Shown: in pieces, positions 1 through 5,530 of the stretch | Numbering within the stretch: the first letter of the stretch is position 1 | How the letters are laid out: each line of letters begins with the position of its first letter | DNA from: Planctomycetota bacterium | Lineage (GTDB): Bacteria > Planctomycetota > Planctomycetia > Pirellulales > Lacipirellulaceae | Length of the DNA: 5,530 nt | Direction: 5' to 3' | Assembly: GCA_029259975.1 (NCBI GenBank) | Contig: JAJDEE010000335.1 | Coordinates: forward strand, 1 to 5,530 | The notes under the pieces: generated by a model | What the model was told of the DNA's origin: nothing | Database searches by the model: none | The model's input: the letters and a program-made list of their open reading frames with translations, nothing else | Made by a program: the position numbers and the translations under genes

Positions 1-2
1 TA

Positions 3-20
3 CGTTGTGTCCGTTGTGTC
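3..20. repeat. Tandem duplication of a 9-bp unit
   Basis: CGTTGTGTC occurs at 3-11 and again, without a gap, at 12-20. The repeat is perfect but very short and sits at the window edge, so further copies to the left cannot be excluded. No function can be assigned. Confidence 0.6.
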
Positions 21-63
21 GTCGTGGTTCACTTCGTTTGTGGCAAAAATGGATGTCGGTTGG

Positions 64-85
64 GGCAGGTAAATACCTATCTGCC
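64..85. other. Potential stem-loop in the mutase leader
   Basis: Bases 64-71 can pair with 78-85 to form an 8-bp stem (GGCAGGTA with TATCTGCC, one G-T wobble at 69/80) closed by a 6-base loop at 72-77. No T-run follows on the forward strand, so it is not a standard intrinsic terminator for a gene to the left. It could be an RNA structure or a binding site, or chance. Confidence 0.35.
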
Positions 86-418
86 GCTCGTCTAAGCTCT
101 GAAGTTCGCTCTGTTTAGAGTGTTTGAGTAAGTAAGAGTGCTTTCAACGCTCGCTACGTTTCTTCTCAACCGCTAGCGGAAGTCGTTGTCATTTTTTCGA
201 GTTGTGTAACCGGTTCGATCCGCAGTGGAAGAGGATGAAAGTTCGACAGCTAGCAAACACATGAAATCTTATGCTTAGGACTGGATTGTCAGAATGGTGA
301 AGTGAAGCGAAAATTTGTGTTCTCTCATTTTGCCACTCTGGATTCACTCCAAACGATGGTGTAGGCTGTAATCTTGTAAATTCCAAGTATCTCCTGTCCC
401 TCTCACAACATAAACCTT

Positions 419-2218
419 ATGCTCAACGAAGCTCTTCTCAAGCAAGTCGATCAAGCTGTCACGGCCAAAAAAATTACTCCGACTGCTGGCGAAAATATCC
501 GCATCTGGCTGACAGAGCCACGTTATGCCGAGTACGCGGCCCAAGTGGCAGAGCACATCGAGAGCGAAAAATGGCAGGCGCTCGACGATACCTTTTGGAC
601 CATTATACCCTTTGGCACCGGCGGTCGGCGCGGCAGGATGTATCCGATTGGCAGCAACGCGATCAACGATCGCACGATTGGCGAAAGCGCCCAAGGCATG
701 GCGGACTATGTCAAAGCCTATAATGGCGAGGGGACTGAACTCTCCTGCGCCATCGCTTATGACACACGACATCGCTCCGTACACTTTTCCCGCCTCTGTG
801 CCGAAGTGATGGTTGCCGCTGGCTTCAAAGTTTTTTATCTGCATGGACATCGTAGTACGCCGGAGCTTTCGTTTACCGTGCGGCAAAAGCGCTGTAGCTG
901 TGGCATCATGGTCACCGCCAGCCACAACCCACCGAGCGACAACGCTGTGAAAGCTTACTGGTCGACTGGCGGCCAACTACTGCCGCCGCACGACAAAGGG
1001 ACGATCGACAAAGTGATGTCGACCGACGAAATCAAACGCACCGATTTCGATGAAGCCTTGGCCGCCGGCAAGATCGAACTTTGCCAGGACGAAATCGATC
1101 CGCTGTTCTACGAGGCCGTACTACGTCAGCAAACGCCCGGCCCGCGTAATTTGAAGGTAGTCTATTCGCCCCTGCATGGCGTGGGTGCCACCGCCGTTTG
1201 TCCGGTGCTAGAACAGGCTGGTTTTGCAGACATCGAACTCTATGGCCCGCAGGCGGAACCCAACGGCGACTTCCCCAATGTGCCGGGGCACGTTTCCAAT
1301 CCCGAAAACCCGGTCGTTTTCGACGACATCGCCGCACATGCGAAATCGATCGGTGCAGACCTCGCCCTAGCGACCGACCCCGATTGCGACCGCATTGGCT
1401 GCTCGGCCCCGCTGACCGCTGCCGCTGATGCCGAGTGGCATACGCTCAGCGGCAATCAAATCGGTGCCTTGCTATCCGACTATGTGTTGGAAACGCGCCG
1501 CAACAAACTGACACCCGAACATTTCCAAATCATCACGCTCGTCACGACGCAGCTGACGCGTCGCATCGGCGATAGCTACGGAGTGCGCACGTTTGGCGAC
1601 TTGCTCGTCGGGTTCAAATGGATCGCCGGCGTGATCGACGACGAAGGCCCAGAGCATTTTCTCTACGGCACTGAAGAGTCGCACGGCTACATGGCCGGCA
1701 CACACGTCCGCGACAAAGACGGTGCCGTCGCGTCGCTGCTGCTGTGCGAGTTGGCCGCCAAGCTAAAAGCCGAGGGCCAAACGTTGCACCAAAAACTAGA
1801 AGCCTTGTTCTGGCAACACGGTCTGCACGTCGAAAACACCGTCTCGGTGCAAATGCCCGGCAGCGAAGGCATGGACCGCATGAAAGAAGTGATGGCCCAA
1901 TTCCGCAGCAGCCCACCAACTGAACTGGCCGGCAGCCGCGTCCGCCAGATGCGCGACTATCTCAACAAAACCATCCGGCCAGCGGATAGCGAAGAAAAAC
2001 CACTCGCTGGCCCCTGCGGCGACCTGATCATCCTCGACCTCGACGTCGAAGGCAACTACGTCGCAATTCGCCCTAGTGGTACCGAGCCAAAAATAAAAGT
2101 TTACATGTTCACCTACACGCCCGCCGAACAACTAGCCAACCTCGACACCGCAAAAGAGCAACTTAGCGAACGGTTAGTGCAGATGGAAGCTGATATGAGG
2201 GCGTTTGCTGGGGTTTGA
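419..2218 (+). CDS. Phosphoglucomutase/phosphomannomutase family protein (PGM2-like phosphosugar mutase)
   Basis: This cytoplasmic enzyme of the alpha-D-phosphohexomutase family moves a phosphate between C1 and C6 of a hexose (or C1 and C5 of a pentose) through a phosphoserine intermediate, linking glycolysis to polysaccharide or nucleotide-sugar synthesis. All four family signatures are present. The N-terminal loop GTGGRRG (residues 66-72) contacts phosphate. The catalytic-serine loop TASHNP (166-171) has Ser168 as phosphate carrier. The Mg-binding loop DPDCDR (320-325) supplies Asp320, Asp322 and Asp324. The sugar-specificity loop is GTEESHGY (417-424). The C-terminal phosphate loop RPSGTEP (551-557) is intact. 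SPLHGVG (250-256) and GFKWIA (398-403) fit the PGM2-like subfamily, as does the length of 599 residues. The ATG is the first start codon after an in-frame TAA at 377-379. The pyrimidine-rich sequence before it has no Shine-Dalgarno match. Sequence alone does not settle whether glucose, mannose or pentose phosphates are the main substrates. The downstream gene converges on it. Confidence 0.95.
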   Translation: MLNEALLKQVDQAVTAKKITPTAGENIRIWLTEPRYAEYAAQVAEHIESEKWQALDDTFWTIIPFGTGGRRGRMYPIGSNAINDRTIGESAQGMADYVKAYNGEGTELSCAIAYDTRHRSVHFSRLCAEVMVAAGFKVFYLHGHRSTPELSFTVRQKRCSCGIMVTASHNPPSDNAVKAYWSTGGQLLPPHDKGTIDKVMSTDEIKRTDFDEALAAGKIELCQDEIDPLFYEAVLRQQTPGPRNLKVVYSPLHGVGATAVCPVLEQAGFADIELYGPQAEPNGDFPNVPGHVSNPENPVVFDDIAAHAKSIGADLALATDPDCDRIGCSAPLTAAADAEWHTLSGNQIGALLSDYVLETRRNKLTPEHFQIITLVTTQLTRRIGDSYGVRTFGDLLVGFKWIAGVIDDEGPEHFLYGTEESHGYMAGTHVRDKDGAVASLLLCELAAKLKAEGQTLHQKLEALFWQHGLHVENTVSVQMPGSEGMDRMKEVMAQFRSSPPTELAGSRVRQMRDYLNKTIRPADSEEKPLAGPCGDLIILDLDVEGNYVAIRPSGTEPKIKVYMFTYTPAEQLANLDTAKEQLSERLVQMEADMRAFAGV

Positions 2219-2301
2219 CCGCTACCAGTAGGGAAAGTTAACTCGCTTTGGTCGACTTAGGCGCCCTGATTGAATGGGAATATGGACTACATGTAAACCA
2301 T

Positions 2302-2323
2302 TAGCCAAGAGGCTGCCATTTTT
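2302..2323 (+). terminator. Weak intrinsic terminator candidate after the mutase gene
   Basis: AGCC (2303-2306) pairs with GGCT (2311-2314) around an AAGA loop, with a possible T-G wobble below. A run of five T follows at 2319-2323, four bases after the stem. The stem is short and the T-run offset, so it is a poor match to a rho-independent terminator. It lies in the 133-bp gap between the two convergent stop codons, where termination is expected for both genes. The reverse strand has no T-run after this stem. The rest of the gap shows nothing else of note. Confidence 0.2.
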
Positions 2324-2351
2324 GCCCGCGTCATTGCGCCGTCCAATTGTT

Positions 2352-5300
2352 CTACTGATCTCCCCAGCGTGCCACGCGAACAAGGATGCTGCCATCCGGA
2401 GATACTTTGAGCACACGATTGGCTAGTTCCTCATTGTTAGCGCCTTTCTCAACCGTTTCCCAGCTGCCGCGCGTAATCTTGTATTCGATGCGGCTTCCCT
2501 GATTCAATCGGAGTTGCGTCTCGTACGCTCCTGAATCCTTCCGCTCCAACCGCACACCCTTCGGATTCCAATTGCCCAAGGCAGGATGGTTTCCGGTAAG
2601 ATAAAGCGGGGCATCTGCTGGGGTCGACTTCGGCGTCTCAACTTGAATGGTCACCAAGCAGAGCTTCGGGCGAGGGGATGAGGCGGTACGACCGACTACC
2701 GGCTGATCTGCTTCGGGGACTTGCCCGTACTCCGGATGAAGCTGCATGAGTCGGCTGTATTTATCGCGACCTTCTTTCCCCATGCTCGCGAGCACCTGCA
2801 ACAAATCGCGGCGGGCGACGCTGGGTGGCGCCTGTTCGATCGCCGTCTTGACTGCTGGAATGGCCGCGGGGCTAACACGCCGGATCACGTTGACGATCCC
2901 GGCTTGGACTCTGTTCGTGGGATCTTGTTCATGGAGAAATCCGTGAAGTAGCTGCGGCAACAGCGGCTCGAGCTCTTCGTGCGGTACACGCGACAATACG
3001 CTTCGCGCCTCAGCCCATGCCGTCGGCGGCGTTTCCTTATCGACCAGCAGTTTCACCGACCAGCCAACGCTGGGCGGTTGAAACATCGTATTGAGGCCGG
3101 CCGGGCGATTCGGGCCAGCCTGCGGTGGAGCTGGCGGTACGAAGTCTCCCGCACGCTCGAGCGCTGCGCGGATCGCCGCCTGATACTGACGAGTCACGTT
3201 GGCATCCCAGGCTCCGCAAAAAGCGGCCCACCAGATCGGCTCGGCTTCAATCGACTGATTGCCCTTCAAGAATTCCTTCAAAGCGACTCGCCCTTCGTCG
3301 CCCAATCCCCACAGCGCAGCAGCAAGTCCTTGCTGTGTGCTGTCGTCTGAGGCCGCCTGCAGCGCGGCGCGGACCGCGGGCACCGCCCGCGGACCGACCT
3401 TCTGAATCGCACTTGCGGCATGTTGGCGAACGTTGGGATCTGTGGCGGCAATCGCTTTGAGCATCTCAGGAACAGCTGGGAAAGACTGCTCGCCCATCAG
3501 CTCAAGACTCTTGGCCGCCTGGATTCGATATTTGACGTCAGCGTCGGCGTCTGAAATCACTCGTCCCAGCCAGTCGACGCTCGGTCGCCCCATCAACGGC
3601 TCGATCTGGATATGGGGGGCGCCGTCCTGTAAAGTCGCCGCGGCAAAGGCCGCTTTCAGCACCGGTAGCCCTCGTGGATGCTCGGGCGAATTCACGGCGA
3701 GGGCCCGCGCCGCACTCAACCGCGCGGCCGGATCGTCGGAATGGGTCAGCTCGACTAACTGCGCCGGCGGCTCTTGCTGATCTTTGAGAATCAGCGCCAC
3801 TGCGTCGGCGACATCGGTAGACACGCTGCCGAACATACCGCCAACGACCTGCACGTCAGTGTCATCAAGGGCCGCCAAAGCTTCCAGCAGTGGCTCAATT
3901 GCCGACGCCGCATGCGGGCCCAGCGCTCCCAGCGCAACTGCGGCGGCGCGCCGTTGCGGCTGCTCACCGCTCTTCAGCGTTTCGACGAGTACGGGCAGCG
4001 CGTCTGGCCCGACCGCGCGAATTGTCGCCAGGGGTTCGTCTGGGCTCGGCCGCCCGAAGATCTCATTCGGGATGTACGAAGCGCTTAAACGGCCCAGCCA
4101 CTCTTCCACTGACCGACCCTGATAGAAGAGCCTGCCGTCGCGCCGTACGACTCGGTCCGTGATTGGTCCGCGCGCTCGGACCTTCTCCGAGGCCTGTTCG
4201 TACGCTTTGGGATAGAACTCCTTGAGCGTCCGTTTCGCCGCGGATCGCACGTGGGGGCTTTCGTCGTTGACTGCCGACTCGACCAGCGCCGGCACGGCTT
4301 CCTGGCCTACGTCGGTCGGGAGTAGCGCCAACATCATTGCCGCCTTGGTACGTGCGTCGACTACCTGGGCGGTGCGTAATGTTTCGATAATTGCGGCGCG
4401 AGCCTTGATGTCCCGTTCGGCGATGAGACCCAGTGGCTGGAGCAATCGTTGCTTGTATGTGACGAGCGGATTCTTAAGACCCTCAACCAGTATCGGCGTT
4501 GCGGCTTCGCCCTCTGGCCCCGTGAGCACCGTCGTGATAGCGTCATGTCTCGTCCACGCTCGTGAACGCGGAGCGTAGACGTTACGCATCATGTCTGTCG
4601 TTGCACCACTTGCTTGTGCCAACCACGTCCCAGTCTTTGAGTTGGACAGCTCTCGCACCAATTCAGTCGCTACTCTGCGCGCTTGCTCGGCCAGCCGATC
4701 CGCAGCGAGCAGCTCGTCCGTTTTCCAAATCAAGAGAGAGGATCTGCGCCGTGGAGTTCCACCGGGTACTAGCTTGACGCGTACGTGAGCAACTGCCAAC
4801 GATTTTCCATCCGGTGAGAACGCAGACGGCCCGCCTTCCAAGAGCGTGGCGATCACGCGCTGCGTCGGGACGTCGTAGATCACCAGGGCTCCGTCGCGGA
4901 CGTAAGTTGCGAGCAGTTGGCCATCTGGTGAGAAAGCGACGTCTTGTTGGCGCTTTCCCGCGAACGACATTTCATCTACAAGACGCAGATCGCCCGAGTC
5001 AGTCGGCTCAATCCGCCACAACTTTGGGCCGGCAATGCTGCCCGCCACGAGGTATTTCCCTTGCCCATCGAGAACAAATGGCTTTCTCAGCTTGACACGT
5101 ACCACCGACAGCTGCTGACCAGCGGCCAACCGCCAGGCAACAGCAGGCTGATCGTTCTCCGCCGTGACAAGCAACGTGCCGTCGGGCAGGAATGCCACGT
5201 GACCGCGAAATCCAGTTTCGAACTCGCCGACCATTTCGTGTGTGTCCAGATCCCACAGCCGCAGTCGACTCGGTTTGCCAAACCCAAATCGATTGTCTAC

Positions 5301-5530
5301 GGACGCCAACCATTTGCCGTCTGGGGAACAGGCAATCGAGAGGATTTCTGCACGCGTCTGCCGGCCACTGTCGCCGTAGCCCGCCAGCGAGGCCAATTCT
5401 TTGCCATTGGCCGGATTCCACAGTTTGAGACCCAATGCGGCGGCGACGGCCAGAACTTTGCCATCCGGAGAGTAGGACAATTGGTGAATCGGGTTTGGCA
5501 TGCGTAAGTTGCGGTCGACCTCACCCGAGT
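2352..5530 (-). CDS. WD40 repeat / HEAT repeat protein with C-terminal CBM20-like starch-binding domain (5' end beyond the window)
   Basis: No enzyme motif is visible; this looks like a binding or scaffold protein of unknown role. Residues are numbered from the Met codon at 5499-5501. WD40-like blades span about 1-261: SPDG-type turns fall at 11, 59, 107, 191 and 229, and strand ends such as LKLWN (25), LRLWDL (80), PKLWRI (159), LVIYDV (206) and LLIWKT (256) give about six blades. HEAT-type helices follow from about 320 to 925, with the recurring G-x-x-A-x-P pattern at 331, 399, 498, 528, 670, 703 and 877. A proline-rich stretch lies at 789-810. The C-terminal 105 residues resemble CBM20: LTGNHPALGNWNP (968-980), EYK (1006-1008), GSWE (1012-1015) and NR (1028-1029). 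The frame stays open upstream of 5501 to the window edge and reads as the end of a preceding blade, so that Met is probably internal and any signal peptide is out of view. The stop is TAG at 2352-2354. The reading frame is long and unbroken, with no sign of a frameshift. Confidence 0.9.
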   Translation of the reverse strand, partial: SGEVDRNLRMPNPIHQLSYSPDGKVLAVAAALGLKLWNPANGKELASLAGYGDSGRQTRAEILSIACSPDGKWLASVDNRFGFGKPSRLRLWDLDTHEMVGEFETGFRGHVAFLPDGTLLVTAENDQPAVAWRLAAGQQLSVVRVKLRKPFVLDGQGKYLVAGSIAGPKLWRIEPTDSGDLRLVDEMSFAGKRQQDVAFSPDGQLLATYVRDGALVIYDVPTQRVIATLLEGGPSAFSPDGKSLAVAHVRVKLVPGGTPRRRSSLLIWKTDELLAADRLAEQARRVATELVRELSNSKTGTWLAQASGATTDMMRNVYAPRSRAWTRHDAITTVLTGPEGEAATPILVEGLKNPLVTYKQRLLQPLGLIAERDIKARAAIIETLRTAQVVDARTKAAMMLALLPTDVGQEAVPALVESAVNDESPHVRSAAKRTLKEFYPKAYEQASEKVRARGPITDRVVRRDGRLFYQGRSVEEWLGRLSASYIPNEIFGRPSPDEPLATIRAVGPDALPVLVETLKSGEQPQRRAAAVALGALGPHAASAIEPLLEALAALDDTDVQVVGGMFGSVSTDVADAVALILKDQQEPPAQLVELTHSDDPAARLSAARALAVNSPEHPRGLPVLKAAFAAATLQDGAPHIQIEPLMGRPSVDWLGRVISDADADVKYRIQAAKSLELMGEQSFPAVPEMLKAIAATDPNVRQHAASAIQKVGPRAVPAVRAALQAASDDSTQQGLAAALWGLGDEGRVALKEFLKGNQSIEAEPIWWAAFCGAWDANVTRQYQAAIRAALERAGDFVPPAPPQAGPNRPAGLNTMFQPPSVGWSVKLLVDKETPPTAWAEARSVLSRVPHEELEPLLPQLLHGFLHEQDPTNRVQAGIVNVIRRVSPAAIPAVKTAIEQAPPSVARRDLLQVLASMGKEGRDKYSRLMQLHPEYGQVPEADQPVVGRTASSPRPKLCLVTIQVETPKSTPADAPLYLTGNHPALGNWNPKGVRLERKDSGAYETQLRLNQGSRIEYKITRGSWETVEKGANNEELANRVLKVSPDGSILVRVARWGDQ

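Larger units (their letters stand above)
1..418. other. Non-coding leader region upstream of the phosphosugar mutase
   Basis: No convincing gene lies here. The stretch is visibly richer in A and T than the two genes, and all three forward frames are broken by stops. It contains a tandem 9-bp repeat (3-20), a hairpin (64-85), a weaker stem GAGTG/CGCTC (136-140 with 148-152), the hexamer AGAGTG twice 18 bp apart (117-122 and 135-140), and a perfect 10-bp palindrome CCGCTAGCGG (170-179). The promoter of the mutase gene should lie here, but no strong -35/-10 pair stands out. A reverse-strand TTG-start frame at 189-386 is discussed in the findings; I do not annotate it as a gene. Confidence 0.7.

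Noticed and set aside
1..72. Possible tail of an upstream protein in frame 1, ending with TAA at 70-72
   Set aside because: Only 23 codons are visible, the composition is not gene-like, and the tandem repeat lies inside it. It cannot be told from chance.
286..314. Possible promoter: TTGTCA (286-291), 17-bp spacer, GAAAAT (309-314)
   Set aside because: The -10 element matches only four of six positions and AT-rich sequence yields such matches by chance. It is too weak to annotate.
344..976. 210-codon open frame on the reverse strand across the mutase leader and N-terminus
   Set aside because: It overlaps the well-supported mutase gene in antisense, and its translation shows no domain or motif. 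It is a typical shadow of a GC-rich gene.
2234..2249. AAAG/CTTT inverted pair in the gap between the genes as a terminator for the large gene
   Set aside because: The stem is only four weak base pairs with a long loop and no adequate T-run.
4944..5507. 187-codon forward frame opposite the WD40 region
   Set aside because: It is antisense to clear WD40 coding sequence, and its product has no recognisable features.
4719..5530. Repeated SPDG-coding DNA as a nucleotide repeat array
   Set aside because: The similarity comes from the protein-level WD40 repeats. The DNA copies diverge and spacing is irregular, so it is not a CRISPR or other DNA repeat array.

Overview
The window holds two large convergent genes and little else. 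The likely source is a Planctomycetota-type bacterium (inference). Three things point that way: a very large WD40 plus HEAT repeat protein, a PGM2-like phosphosugar mutase with the sequence style common in that group, and no Shine-Dalgarno sequence before the mutase start. The genes are visibly richer in G and C than the AT-richer stretch at the left end. No phylogenetic marker is present, so this assignment is tentative.

Layout. Positions 1-418 contain no gene I can support; they hold a short tandem repeat, several potential hairpins and the presumed promoter region of the next gene. Positions 419-2218 (+) encode a complete 599-residue phosphoglucomutase/phosphomannomutase-family enzyme with all four signature loops intact. 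Positions 2219-2351 are a short gap between the two stop codons, with one weak terminator-like hairpin. Positions 2352-5530 (-) encode the C-terminal 1,059 or so residues of a giant protein that runs off the right edge. Its parts in order are a WD40 beta-propeller, a long HEAT-repeat solenoid with an internal module duplication, a proline-rich linker, and a C-terminal CBM20-type starch-binding domain.

How the genes might relate. The mutase interconverts sugar 1- and 6-phosphates, a step at the entry to and exit from glycogen or starch metabolism, and the neighbour carries a starch-binding type domain. That is suggestive, but the genes converge and so are not co-transcribed; a functional link is only a hypothesis. 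I see no mobile element, CRISPR array, tRNA or rRNA, and no clear sign of a new multi-gene system. The most interesting item is the WD40-HEAT-CBM20 domain combination.
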